A DNA stretch of 64,000 nucleotides from contig NW_003314270.1 of NCBI RefSeq assembly GCF_000143415.4, positions 1,952,290-2,016,289 of the forward strand, read 5' to 3'. Source of the stretch: Selaginella moellendorffii. Its lineage: Eukaryota; Streptophyta; Lycopodiopsida; Selaginellales; Selaginellaceae. The translations under genes and the position numbers were made by a program. How positions within the stretch are numbered: the stretch's first letter is position 1; each line of letters starts with the position of its first letter. The notes under the pieces are model-generated. The model searched no databases, was not told the DNA's origin, and saw only the letters and a program-made list of their open reading frames with translations. This document shows, piece by piece, positions 1 through 11,116 of the stretch.

Positions 1-2454
1 CTGCGAGGAGATTATGAGTTGAATGGTGAGTGATAGTTGGAGAGGTTTAGGAGAGTCTGTGTCATTTATTTCATCTCGCTCATCTTGTTTAATTCCTTAT
101 AGGTTTGTTTCCAACAACATGGTTCGTACCCACGGGTATCCAGACACACAAATGCGACAAGTGCGTCCGGGAGTTTTTCTCTCCTTTCAATTGTCGTCGG
201 CACATGAGATTTCATCGGAAAACACTCCATCCAGACAAGGTGAGTACGAAGCTCTGTTTCCTTTCTCTTTTTCTTTGGTTCGTTTTGCTGAATACAAGGC
301 TTGAGTATTGAGTTTGTGCAGGACGAGCTGTCGAAGCAAAGGGATGCCATTGGCCAATTCTGGGCGCAGGTGTTTCGTGCGCTAATAGCTTACGTTCCCG
401 GAGGTACTGATCATACTTTGACTTGTTGCAGTTATCTCCAGCCCAAGCTTCTGAGATCCTCTCCTTGAAGTCTTCTCGGGTAGATGTAAGTCTCTTTGTT
501 ATTGGTTCTTGAATCTGGGACTAAAAGCTAGCTGCAGGAGATTACTGGGACTAATATCGAGCAGGCCCTACAAAAACACATGCAGATGTCCGGTGTTGCA
601 TACCTGACACAGGCCTACTTCAGAGCTGGAAGACAACTGGTAAGGCTGTCAAAACTTTCATGGCTTTGTCACTGGGATACGTCGCACTTCAGGAAGATAT
701 ACGGGTCAATGCCGCAGCAAATGTGGCTTCCGAGCTTCTGTTCAAAGTATTGGACGACGCAAGTGAGAAGACTTTCCTGATCGGTGGGACGAGTGTGGCT
801 GTGGCACGTTACGTGTATCAAAAGGACCCTCCACATGGAGAAGAGAAGAACGCTATAGCAACTTTGGCTTTTCTCATCGAGGATAACTTGGTACTGTCTG
901 CTGGTTTTTGTACCAAAACTGTAATTGTTTGTTGTTCAGGTGAAAGCTTGGAATGCGGAAAAGGATAAGAAAGCGCTTGACATCCAGAGAGCCCTCGTCG
1001 AAGAAGAGGAAGCTGCTCAGAAGAAGTAACGATCTTGATATTTTTGTTATATATATATATGTATATATATCTGAACGGGCATGGTTTCTGTTAGGCGCGA
1101 GAGGGAACTGGAAAGGAAGCGTCTAAAAAAGCAAAGACAAAGGGAGAAGAGAGCTGGAGGTAATCCACCCGACACTGGCATACAAAACGACGACACCGAC
1201 TTACAGCAGGACGTAGAATCCGCAGCAGTTGGTGGATTTTCTTCTTTAGCTACGGGCGCCGAGGATTCAGATATAGAGAAGGTTGAAACCGGTACTGCTA
1301 GGTGGGCAGAGGAACCCGACAATTCCCAGGAAGAGTTTACCGTCAGCAGGCCCCAGCGGAGGCGCTTTGTTGTGCACACTCAAGCTGAACAGAAGCAGTC
1401 GAGTTTTCCGAAGTACAAGCCAAGATATACGAGGGGCAACAGAGGTGCGAATGTTGGAGCAAACGGCTACACTTGCTGGACGAGAAAGAACAATGCAGAC
1501 AATGTTTGCGACGCCTCTACTGCTATAGAAGCTGATAGCAATCCTGATGGAATCCTCAACGAACACGCTCAAGGAGAGACCATACCAGGCGAGAAGCTCA
1601 CTAGCACAGGTGAAGCGGAGCAGGTTCCAAATGCTGAAGGACTCGATGATTCTCGAGTTGTTCATCAGGACCAACTGTATCTGGACCAAGAGGAGCTTAT
1701 GATTGGCACCTTGAGCATACCGCTCAATGCCCGTGCATTGGAAGCTTTGAGGCCGTCTTCCCAGCGTTTTGACTCCTTGGAGAAAGAGCTGCTGACGCCC
1801 GTGAGCTTGAAAGGCGACGGTGGTACTAAAGCGGACGAAATGCCAGCGGCTGAGGAGTGCTCGTTGGAGAATCAGACGCCAGCAAGTGCTGAACGCGAGG
1901 CCACGGCGACAGGTGACGAGCAAGAGTTTGCCAGGGTGGCGGAGGCATGCATGGCGTTCCTCGTTGACAGTAAGTTCTAAGTTCTGTGTCACGACTCGTC
2001 TAAACGCTCTTTCTTTCCAGGATGGCGCAAGGCTATATCAGATCCAGAGGCAGTGGTTTTCGCGGTTCTGGAGGAGTCACTGGCCGATGGTGAGACGCCT
2101 GAGGTTCAGAAACTGGAAGCTGGCCCAGAAGGTGGTGTTGACGGTCATCCGGAGGTGGACAAGGCCGGAAATGGTGAAGCTGACAAGGAGGAGGCTCCAG
2201 ACGCCAGTGAAGTAGCAGGAAGTGTAGGAAATTCTTTAGAGTCGGGCGGCGTAGCGAGCGTAGGGAACCTGGAAGCTGGCAACGCAGAGGAGTCGTCCAG
2301 CGGCGGCAACGTTTTGGGTTTGCGCGGCGGGGTGAAGGGAGAGGAGGAGAAGCGGCTCGACGGCAGGAACGGGACTTGCAACAAGAAGGCAGGCCCCAAC
2401 AAGTGGAAGAAGGGCAAGGCGTCCGAGCAGAGATACTTGCCCAAGAAGCAGTGA
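1..2454 (+). CDS. C2H2 zinc-finger protein, 5' end outside window
   Basis: Nine exons can be joined in one frame: 1-25 (partial), 103-239, 322-369, 432-485, 538-639, 693-890, 940-1025, 1095-1969 and 2021-2454, all with GT-AG introns and matching phases, ending at TGA 2452-2454. About 464 residues are visible. Exon 2 encodes one C2H2 finger (CDKC, then HMRFH), probably for nucleic-acid binding. Later exons encode a helical segment and a basic, charged coiled coil (RERELERKRLKKQ) across the 1026-1094 intron. A long acidic, low-complexity region and a lysine-rich C-terminus ending in LPKKQ follow. The combination of a finger and a charged tail is typical of nuclear plant proteins of unknown role, and I do not recognise a specific orthologue. 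The true start lies upstream of base 1. Exon 1 is the least certain part, because only 25 bases are visible. Confidence 0.72.
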
Positions 2455-2509
2455 GAAAAGAGGTTTTTGTGACGGTGGTGGCGGTAGGCTTTTTGATGTT
2501 TCTGGTGGG

Positions 2510-2868
2510 GAGGATTCATCGGCTACTGTGGTAGAGGATTCGTTGGCTACTGCGGTGGCGGAGGAGAGGATTCATCGGCTGCGGAGGAGAGGACTCATCG
2601 GCTACTGTGGTGTGGTGGCGGAGGAGAGGACTCATTGGCTACTTCGGTGGCGCAGGAGAGAACTCATCGGCTACTTTGGTGGCGGAGAGGATTCCTCGGC
2701 TACTGTGGTGGCGGAGAGAGAGACGTAGGATTAACGCTGGGGATGGAAGGCACGGCGACGACGGTGGTGGTGGTGATGGTGGTGAAAGTTTTGGGACAGT
2801 GGTGGTGGTGGTGATGGTGGTGAAAGTTTTGGGACAGTGGTGGTGGTGGCGGTGACGGTGCTGGTGGT
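2510..2868 (+). repeat. Minisatellite-like GGN-rich repeats
   Basis: Directly 3' of the zinc-finger gene are degenerate tandem copies of a unit of about 25-35 bp built around GAGGATTCATCGGCTACTG (about 2510-2725). Two near-perfect copies of a unit of about 45 bp containing GTGAAAGTTTTGGGACAGTG follow (about 2770-2845). Frames of 66-96 codons cross both strands here, but they are by-products of the repeat and not genes. Confidence 0.75.
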
Positions 2869-5542
2869 GGCATTTTTTTTTGGATGGAGATGGTGGAAAC
2901 GTTACAGCTCTCGAAGTCGACATCATCATAGGGACTGGTTACTTTCTAAACGGGCTGTACATATTTTGCCAAGTTGAGGTGGACGCGACGCTTATATCCT
3001 TGTTCCTTTTTTATTTTTTCTCTCCGCAAATCGATCGGACCGAACTCTTTAAAGAACGCGCGAAGATTTCTTTTGAATTTTTAGGGCTTTTGACACCATC
3101 TTGGGCCAAACCATGGAAACCTGGAAACTACGAGAAATGACTTGTCACCTGGACGATGATGAATGCCACACCTGAGAAGCAATGGAAGGATCATGACCAA
3201 ATGAGTTCTCTCATTGTCCAGCAGCTGGAGGCTGAGGCTGGAGAGCTGGAGCAACGACTACAACTTAAATCCTGCAGCCAAGCATGGTCCATCTTCTCCT
3301 TCAAGCAGGACAGTAACCAAGATGCTCATTTAGATATAGCTGGCCATTGTTCTTGGATGCTAAAAACTAGTATGAAGATCTCTTTAGTTATTGTGCCAAA
3401 TTCTTTAGATATTCTTGCAGAATGCTCATACATCAGGGTCCATCTAGAAAGCAAATCATAGCAATACAACAATTCTAAGATAACATGAAAGAAACTATAA
3501 TGCATTGGTAATCTGCACTTGGTATATCATCCACAGCTATATACATCAATACATTTCAATTGGTTGATATTAAATATCAAATGAATTTTCACCATAGTTA
3601 ATAGTCATGTTTGATCATATAGACTAACATGTCTATGAGAAAATTCATCACTCTTCTCTCCACAAAAGTATTAATGTGTTTGGTCAATTACTTAATAGAA
3701 AAATCACCCACACAAAGATAATATCTCCCATTTAGAATTGGCAATGTTATTGAAAAACTTTTTTACACTGTCTTGAGCCACTTCTAAATTCTATTTGCAC
3801 ATCATCAAAATATCAGTTAAACTTCCTTGCTTAATCCCAACTCTAATGTTGCTTTCCAAACATGGCAAAGTAGCTAAAATATATGTAGTGACAAGTGAGT
3901 GACAAGTGAGAGAGGTGTCTTAATAGTGTTATGCTAATTGAAAAGCATTGTAAATGTAGTTAGGGCAAATGTATGCACAAATTTCACAAGATTTTGTCAG
4001 AATATTAGCCCTTAATTTGATTATTTGGCTCCATATGAAGTAAAAGGCTTTGGAAACAAACACTATATTGCATAATTAATTTAAACAACTTTTAACAAAT
4101 GATGCAATTGTTGGAAAGTATCATCATAATTGTTAACATATTTAATTGCACATTTGAAGATATCTAAGTCTAAGAGAAAGTTTTAACCCACACACTCAAA
4201 TCATTATACCATTGTAATGCTATCCCTTTGAAACATATGGAAAATTCGTATATACATTAAGCATCATCCTAAAAATCATAGGTAGTAATCACTGTAAAAT
4301 GATTGAACCAATGGTACACATAATTTTTAGGATTCTAATGAAAAAGAACTTTAGCCGAACGTGAGGATTAACATCAAAACTAATAAATGCCACCATTAAC
4401 TAAGTTTAATTGTTCAATTGTTATTACATAACACCAAGCAACTACATTAATTGCTACTCTAGAGTTATAGGAAAAGGAAGCTAGAAAAGGAAAAGAGAAT
4501 AAATGAAAAATAAAACTATAAGAATAATAGAGATTTCAATAATGCAAAAGCTAAAACTACAAATTTGATTGCATAGAATACATAAATGTGTATATTCAAT
4601 TAGCCCAAAAACCCTAGGCTATATATAAAAATGGATTGAAATTATTGAAATCCCACTATTCTAATACTAGTAAATGGGATAAATTATGTTTATATTTGAT
4701 AATTAGAAATTTCATATATCTTGATTTTCAGATATATGTTATATAGTAAAATGTAATACATTTATAATGTAAACCATATTTAAAATGCCCATTTTAAAAT
4801 ATAGTATACATTCCCTTTAGGTTTCTTTTTATAGTTTTTATTCTAGTTGCAAGAAAAAAATTCATTAGTTTTTTAAAATAAAATATTAATATTAAAGAAA
4901 TAAGAAATAAATCTTTAATTAATAATTGAAAAGCATGACATTAAATAGTGTAGTGTATATGTTAATTGAATTTGTTCTCATAACACACTTATAAAATAAC
5001 ATATTTTATTAAAGTCCCACCTCAAAATATATTATTCATGATAAATATAGCGGGCTTTTATCATAATGTTATCAAAGATAATATAGAAATAAAAATCATA
5101 ATTTCTTTGTTCATTTCAACATTATTCATTTTCATACTTTGGAAAAATATTTGAGTGGAGAGATAGAAGCATTGTTATTGATGCTATTTAAAACATGTTA
5201 AAAGTGTTAGTATAAATTAATTTAGTTTTTAATAATTTGATATTAATATAAAAATTATAATCATAGTTATTATTATACTATTAGTCTACATAATTGTTAT
5301 ATATTTAGAATTTAATTTTAAATTTTAAAAAGAAAACAAAATATATATTAAAAAATATACTATTTAGTTTCATCGTTAGTATATTTTGTTAAATGATTTA
5401 TAATTAAACAAAATTTAAATTTAAATTAAAATGAAATGTAGCTGAATATTCCTTTGATTGTTTAGGTCTTTTTACCTTTGGCTAGGGCTTTTGTAGCGCG
5501 GCGATGGCATGAGGTGAGCGCCCCCCCTTCCCTTCAAAGAGA
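2869..5542. other. AT-rich gene-free stretch
   Basis: No convincing gene is visible. From about 3460 to 5460 the DNA is strongly AT-rich with many short homopolymers. A 101-codon frame at 3156-3461 shows no recognisable domain and no splice partners. The stretch may be decayed transposon DNA, but I see no LTRs or inverted repeats. Confidence 0.6.
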
Positions 5543-7612
5543 ATGGAAAGTGATGATACTGGTGATGATGATCTGGTAGATGATGAGGAGCTGTGTGCGT
5601 TTGTGGCCCGCCATGGATTCCTGGAAGACGAGGACGGAGATCCGGCGGACGAGGACGGAGGAGAGGAAGACGGAGAGGCGGCGGACGAGGCCGTTTTGCA
5701 GTCCTTGCGGAGCGTCTGTGAGAAGATCGAGGGTAAGAAGCGATTGGAAGTGGAAAGCAGTGGGGTGGAGCAGCAGCCAATTCAGGGACTGGATGAGCAG
5801 CAAGAAACTCAAGGTGTGGAACAGCAGGAAACCCAGGTACTGGACTACAACTCGCAGCTCCTCCAGCATTCTCTCGACAAGAACAAGCAGTGCCAAGAAC
5901 ATCTTCGTAACTTGCTTCTGCGAGTGGAGGAAAGAAAAAAGGAGAACGCCGAGATCCAGAGGCGCGTCAAGACGCTCATGGGATTCGAGAAGCACTGCAA
6001 CCGGCGAGCATTCGACCGGGGCTGCGTTGCGAGGTTCGTCGCGTCCCTGGCCACCTTAAGCTACTCCACTTCCAGGCTCAAGAAGCACCGAGTCGTGGCC
6101 GGCCCCGAGAAGAACAAGGACGTGGACAACTTCCGGGAGCTCAAGAACAGCGTCAAGTGCTCGAAAAGCTGGTCGCCGAAGGAGAGCGAGGCCCTGCACA
6201 GCACGGTAAAGATGCAAGTCCAGCAGCATCTCCTTGTCCAGGCTATGGAAGCGGTGGTCCTGGACTTGAAAACAGGAGTCTCTCTGGAAGAGCGCGAGAA
6301 GGAGATCGACAACATCTCGGATGCGGAGGTGAGGAACCTGATCGATGTGGTGGACTGGGAGATCGTCTCCAGGGGCTCGCTTCCGGCTAGAACGGCCAAG
6401 GAGTGCAAGGCCAGGTGGATCAACTTCGAGGACAAGCTCATTAACCACGGGCCCTGGAGCAAAGCCGAGGACCTCCAGCTCCTGAGCATTGCCAAGGAGT
6501 TTGGCTTCGCTCAGTGGGAGAGTGTGGCCGAGAAGCTCGGGACTTACAGAACTCCAGCGCAGTGTTTGATCCGGTACCAAAGGAGCTTGAACGCCAACTT
6601 ATCGCTGAGAGAGTGGAGCCGGGAGGATGACGAGCAGCTCAAGCTGGCGGTGGACATGTGTGGCGAGAAGGACTGGCAGAACGTAGCGGCGTGCCTGGAG
6701 GGAAGAACGGGGCAGCAAGCGATGCACAGGTGGAAAGAAGTTTTGAGGGGGAAGAAGCGCGGGCGATGGTCGCTGGAGGAGGACAAGCGCCTCAAGTGTG
6801 CCGTGATGGTGTGCGGGCCTCACCAGTGGAAGTCCGTCGCGGCTCACGTCCCCGGCCGGTCAGAGACGCAGTGCCGAGAGAGGTGGCGGAACGTTTTGGA
6901 TCCAAAGCTGAGCTTCGATATGTGGAGTCCGGAGGAGGACGAGAAGCTGGAGGAGGCCGTGGAGAAGTTTGGGATGCATAAGTGGTCGTCGGTGGCGGAG
7001 GTGATGTCGCCGAGAACGGACAACCAGTGCTGGCGGCGGTGGATGGCTTTGCATCCCGAGAGCAAGGAGAGTTTCCACAGGGAGGTGGTGCTCAAGAAAA
7101 CGCTGCTGCCCCGATTCTCCAAGAGGAAGAAAGAGCGGCCGGGGCTGGAAGTGAGCGACATCCTCCTGGTGGAGAGTGGTGACACTGTCTTGCAATTGCC
7201 CCCGGGGAGTGACGATCCTGGCCAAGACGTGGAAGCTAGTAGCTTCGAGCTGGACGAAGAGCTGGAAGAAGATCTCGAGAGTCCCGGAAAGCCAGGAGTT
7301 GAGCGCTGTAGACGAAACTCGATGGTGGACGTTACCAGTGAGAAGGATTTCGGTGGTGGTGGTTGCAAGAAGCGGGCTAGAACGAGGGCCGGGAGAGTGG
7401 AGGATTCACAGGCAAAGCGTCCTCGGCAACGAAAGCCGCGAGGCCGAAAGACGGTGGACGTGGATCTTGAAGATGAGTCGCAAGATGGAAGGGAGATGCG
7501 AGCTGCTAGATTGGAGAAGATACGAGGCAAACGAAAGGATGGCGAAGATCTGGAGATAAATGAAGTCACGGAAACGATCGGAAGGCAAAGCAAGAAGATA
7601 TGTTCAAGGTGA
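5543..7612 (+). CDS. SNAPc subunit 4-like 4R-MYB protein
   Basis: One uninterrupted frame of 689 codons. The N-terminus is acidic (residues 1-50), followed by a glutamine-rich coiled coil (about 60-150). A half MYB repeat begins near residue 207 (SWSPKESEAL). Four full repeats start near 302 (GPWSKAEDLQLL), 356 (EWSREDDEQL), 407 (GRWSLEEDKRL) and 458 (MWSPEEDEKL), each with the regular tryptophans. This 4.5-repeat layout is that of SNAPC4 / plant MYB4R. In that family the protein binds the proximal sequence element and helps transcribe snRNA genes. The C-terminal 190 residues are basic and carry possible nuclear signals (KKRARTRAGR). The chosen ATG follows an AT-rich to GC-rich transition and an in-frame earlier start is not evident. 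The gene has no intron, unlike most neighbours. Confidence 0.88.
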   Translation: MESDDTGDDDLVDDEELCAFVARHGFLEDEDGDPADEDGGEEDGEAADEAVLQSLRSVCEKIEGKKRLEVESSGVEQQPIQGLDEQQETQGVEQQETQVLDYNSQLLQHSLDKNKQCQEHLRNLLLRVEERKKENAEIQRRVKTLMGFEKHCNRRAFDRGCVARFVASLATLSYSTSRLKKHRVVAGPEKNKDVDNFRELKNSVKCSKSWSPKESEALHSTVKMQVQQHLLVQAMEAVVLDLKTGVSLEEREKEIDNISDAEVRNLIDVVDWEIVSRGSLPARTAKECKARWINFEDKLINHGPWSKAEDLQLLSIAKEFGFAQWESVAEKLGTYRTPAQCLIRYQRSLNANLSLREWSREDDEQLKLAVDMCGEKDWQNVAACLEGRTGQQAMHRWKEVLRGKKRGRWSLEEDKRLKCAVMVCGPHQWKSVAAHVPGRSETQCRERWRNVLDPKLSFDMWSPEEDEKLEEAVEKFGMHKWSSVAEVMSPRTDNQCWRRWMALHPESKESFHREVVLKKTLLPRFSKRKKERPGLEVSDILLVESGDTVLQLPPGSDDPGQDVEASSFELDEELEEDLESPGKPGVERCRRNSMVDVTSEKDFGGGGCKKRARTRAGRVEDSQAKRPRQRKPRGRKTVDVDLEDESQDGREMRAARLEKIRGKRKDGEDLEINEVTETIGRQSKKICSR

Positions 7613-7782
7613 CGAGGAGATTTTTTTCTCATTCTCTTTTGTTTTTCGAGGCTTAGATAGGGCTAAGTTAAAAGTTTGATCGAAGGATGGTTTCGAAAAG
7701 AAACATGAAAGCTTCATCTTATACATATGCTGTGTCATGTACAAGCGCTCTTTCTAAAAACTAAAAGCTTCTTTGTTCGTCG

Positions 7783-8672
7783 CTAAGTTGGATAGTCAGC
7801 GTTGATGCCAAGTATGCGAACCTTGTGCATGTGAGGAAGCTTTGCGATGACGAGCACGAGCACCGCGATGGTGTTGAGGAGGAGGAAAGGGTTCTTGTAG
7901 TCCGTGGTGTGGGACGCGATGAGATACCTAGAGGAAAAAGAGTTTCACTGCATGAGAGCTCGCTCGAAAGCAATGGAAGATTAAGCAAGAACAAGAGACT
8001 TCACTGCATGAGAAGATAGAGCTTGCTCGAAGATCAAGTAAGAACAATGCGTGAGAAGATAGAGCTCTCGCTCGAAAGCAATGGAATGGATCAAGAGACT
8101 TTCACTGCGTGAAAAGATAGAACTCGCTCGGAAGCAATGGAATAAGTAAGAACAAGAGACTTTCACTGCGTGAAGCAATGGAATAGATCAAGCAAGATCA
8201 CTGCGTGAGACAAGATAGAGCTCGATCGAAAGAAAGCAAGACCAAGAGAAAACTTACAAGACCACTGGCACCACCATCAAGAACTTGCGGTTCCGCGTGA
8301 GCTGCCGCCCGTGATCCATTTGCTCCCACCACGTCAATTTGCTATATAGGCCTTGGTCCTCGGCAAACGGCGTCCCCTTCTTCCAGTGGAAGAAGTTGTA
8401 TGTCACCTACGCACGCATTTTCTCGTGATCTTAGAAAAAACCATAGAAACAAGAAAAAAAAAACCAAAGAGGGGAACAAAAAATTGAAGGCTTACTCCAA
8501 AGTGGACCAGATTGACAATCGTCCATGCCGTTCCCACGGAGCATCCCAGCAGCGATAGCACCAAAAGCCATGACAAGAAGATGATGAGGATGTAGGTCGT
8601 CCAGATTCCAGGGTACTGGAACCACTCTGTGTTCTTGTTGAGATCCGCGGGATGCCCTACCTTCACGAACAT
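7783..8672 (-). CDS. ORMDL: ORMDL family protein
   Basis: Three exons on the minus strand: 8496-8672, 8258-8406 and 7783-7927. They give 156 residues, against about 157 in plant ORMDLs. The product begins MFVKVGHPADLNKNTEWF and contains GIWTTYIL, SWLLVLSLLGCS, TAWTIVNLVHFG, NFFHWKKGTPFAEDQGLY, LTWWEQMDHG and LIASHTTDY, with the hydrophobic segments expected of an ER membrane protein. The family holds serine palmitoyltransferase in check and so tunes sphingolipid synthesis. Splice sites are GT-AG with matching phases. Its 5' end faces the CPBP gene, 447 bp away, and its 3' end converges with the MYB gene. Confidence 0.95.
7928..8257 (-). repeat. Tandem repeats filling ORMDL intron 2
   Basis: The intron is 330 bp, long for this gene cluster. 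It consists almost wholly of degenerate repeats of about 55-60 bp containing TCACTGCRTGAGAAGATAGAGC and CTCGCTCGAAAGCAATGGAA in alternating order, about five copies. A 65-codon minus-strand frame here is repeat-derived. Confidence 0.75.
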
Positions 8673-8968
8673 CGGGCCAAGCGAGCAGCGCTCCCAAAAC
8701 CCTGATCTTAGAACTCTACAACCCTAGAAGAGAGGCGAATATGCTTGGCCCCGTCAGCATTCACACGTGGAGCACTCGTGGCACGGTGGGTGACACATGG
8801 AGGGCCGTGAATCTTTGGTTTTAGGGCTTGCTGCCAGGTAGGAGAGAATGGCGGCATATTGTAGGATATGCCGGAATGTCGCTTTACACGTGGCTGGGTT
8901 TTGCAGAGGTGGCATTGCTCGCAATCTGTGTGCCCAATAGCGATTGGCTAAGCCTATCTCACTCTCTC

Positions 8969-9000
<32 letters not shown>

Positions 9001-9119
9001 TCGATCGAGCGTGGGGCATAGCTGCGAAGCTGATGGTAAAATTGGATTGGTCGTGGGCGCGGCTTCACGCCATGCAAGCGCTGATTTTCCTGTGAGCGAA
9101 ACACCAGGTCTCTTGGGCG
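8673..9119. promoter_or_regulatory. Shared upstream region of ORMDL and CPBP genes
   Basis: This 447-bp stretch lies between two outward-facing start codons, so it probably holds both promoters and 5' leaders. A CT microsatellite at about 8957-9005 sits upstream of the CPBP start, like the CT-rich leader tracts common in plant promoters. No clear TATA box was identified for either gene. Confidence 0.5.
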
Positions 9120-10874
9120 ATGGAATGTCTGCTGCGTCCAAGAACAAGAATTGGGATTTCTGCGAGATCGCATCCTAAATGGGTCGCCAGGAAAGAGTTC
9201 CTTGGATCCAATCCGATCAAACAGTGGTGTAGTTCTTCTTGTTCTCCGGCTGCCGACGCTATCAGGGAAAAGAGGGCGGTGTCCACCACTGTTTGCGCGG
9301 TCCGGGAGCCCGAGTATGTGGAGGACAAGAAGCTGGAGAGGAGCAGTGGAATCCAAAGCATCGAGGTCGGTTCTCACTGTTTGTTCTTATCGATCGAGAG
9401 ATTCCTGAGTTTGTTTTGTTTGATTTCCACAGGGAGCAAAGTGGGATCCCGACGCACTGTTTCTCAAAGACGCCAGTGAGCCTCTCTGGGAGCAACTTAG
9501 CTTAACGTTTCGCGTCGTGTATGGACTCGGTGAGTGTGAAGTTTTCTTTCTAGAAATCCACAAACCATGACCTCCTCTTTCTTGAATCATAGCTATGGTG
9601 GCTAACTTTGAGCTCTCGCTCGCAGGCTTGTATGCAGGGCTAGCGTTTGTTGGCCAAGCCATTTGTAAGGTGATTGGTATAGATTGCTGGGGTGGCTTTG
9701 AGATATCTCCAGAGGCTGTGTTGGATGGCCTCGGCTACGCAGTCGTGCCTATGCTGGCTTTACTCTTTATCCAAGACGTAAGCTCTTCCGAAAAAATTTC
9801 TATCTCCGGTTCTAAGTTGCGCGTATCACACATAGGATGCGATTGTCAATGCTTGGGCACCCGCTAGAGCTGTGCGTGATGTCGAGGACGGAGAACTTAT
9901 GGAGTATTTCGAGGGAATGGGGTGGCAGGTACTTAGTTTTTTGTTCTCTTCTCAACGTTGTTCGTCGATTCAAGTATTGATTATTTCACGATGTTTGCAG
10001 TTCCTCCCTATCGTTATAGCCGGAGCTCTTTCCGAAGAGATCTTCTTTAGAGTTGCTCTTCAGGTTGGTTCTTTCTACCTCCTGATTGTTGGTTTTCTAG
10101 AGAAAAAAAAAACTGATTTTTATGAATTCTTATGAATTCTTATGTAAATTTCAGGGTGGCTTTTCACATGCAATCCAAGCCAGTGCGAGTCTTAACCAAA
10201 CTCCACAGGGATTGTCCGCACTGGTAAGCAAAACAAGCAAGCATTCGAGCCTCTCTTTAATCGTTTTGTTTTCTTTCAGACTGCTATAGTACCGTCCTTC
10301 GCACCGTTTGCACAGATACTGGCCGTCGTCCTGTCCTCGGCACTGACGGGCTCTATGTACTACGTGATCACAGCTCCAAAAGGTTTGGAAATTTCGTAAA
10401 CAATAGCCAGCTTGACTGAAAAAGGTGTACTTTGGTTGCAGATCCAACTTATGTGATTGCACCGGTCTCCCGTGGAAAACAGGCTCTGAAAGACATGAGG
10501 AAGCGATTTGAAGGTTTGTGTGCGGCGTTCTTCCGGTCCAGTTTGTGAGAACAAGTGTCCATTTGCAGTGTGGAACGAGAGGAGAACGATGAAGAAGATT
10601 TACTCTCCCCTCATGGAATCACTGTTGGCACTCTACCTTGGATTCGAGTGGCTACAGGTATGCACAAAAAAGGACTAACTATTTTCTCTTGCACAAAGTT
10701 CACTTTTCTTCCATTTTTTTCTTCTCACAGACTGGGAACATATTGGCACCAATGGTCACTCATCTTGTTTACTCCAACGTCGTCGTTGGCAATGGGCTTT
10801 TGAGGCTGCATTATCAGAGGCTAAAGCTCAGGCAACGGGTTGCAAGCATTATGGGTTACAGGAAAGATCTGTGA
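9120..10874 (+). CDS. CPBP (CAAX protease/Abi) family membrane protein
   Basis: Ten exons join in frame: 9120-9365, 9433-9529, 9626-9777, 9836-9928, 10001-10063, 10155-10223, 10280-10382, 10442-10513, 10569-10657 and 10731-10874. They give 375 residues. The first 80 residues are rich in Ser, Arg and Ala and look like a plastid transit peptide. Several hydrophobic segments follow. The family signature EExxxR is present as SEEIFFRVAL, and a late motif TH-x4-N (MVTHLVYSN) matches the C-terminal family motif. The middle motif is SALTGSMYY, which lacks the usual histidine, so proteolytic activity is uncertain. Known members are intramembrane glutamate-type proteases or regulatory homologues, many of them plastid proteins in plants. 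The ATG at 9120 was chosen because it opens the transit-like frame. Confidence 0.85.
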
Positions 10875-11116
10875 GTGTTTTTACAAGTATTAAGGAGTAC
10901 ACCGCATAGCCGAGGATGTATATTAAGACACACAGTTTTGATAGCATTATAACGAACGGTCGCTCGCTCTGTACAGAAAATAGCTATGTCAAGCTTTGAG
11001 AAAAATGAGTATATATATATTTGCTATCGAATTTATATTGCAAGCATGTTGATTTACTGATAGAAATTCTTTACAAAATGATTTATCTGCCAATTCAAAC
11101 AATTTGAGTCTCTACT

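Noticed and set aside
2528-2929. Several overlapping frames of 66-96 codons on both strands
   Set aside because: They arise from GGN repeats (poly-Gly/His/Pro translations) and have no gene-like start, splice or domain features.
3156-3461. 101-codon plus-strand frame in the AT-rich stretch
   Set aside because: No recognised domain, no flanking exons and no promoter-like context.
6844-7632. 262-codon minus-strand frame antisense to the MYB gene
   Set aside because: It is a mirror of GC-rich coding DNA on the other strand, with Ser/Arg/Leu bias and no domain.
8957-9005. CT microsatellite considered as part of a coding exon
   Set aside because: The frames through it give only Ser/Leu repeats. 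It fits an untranslated leader or promoter tract better.
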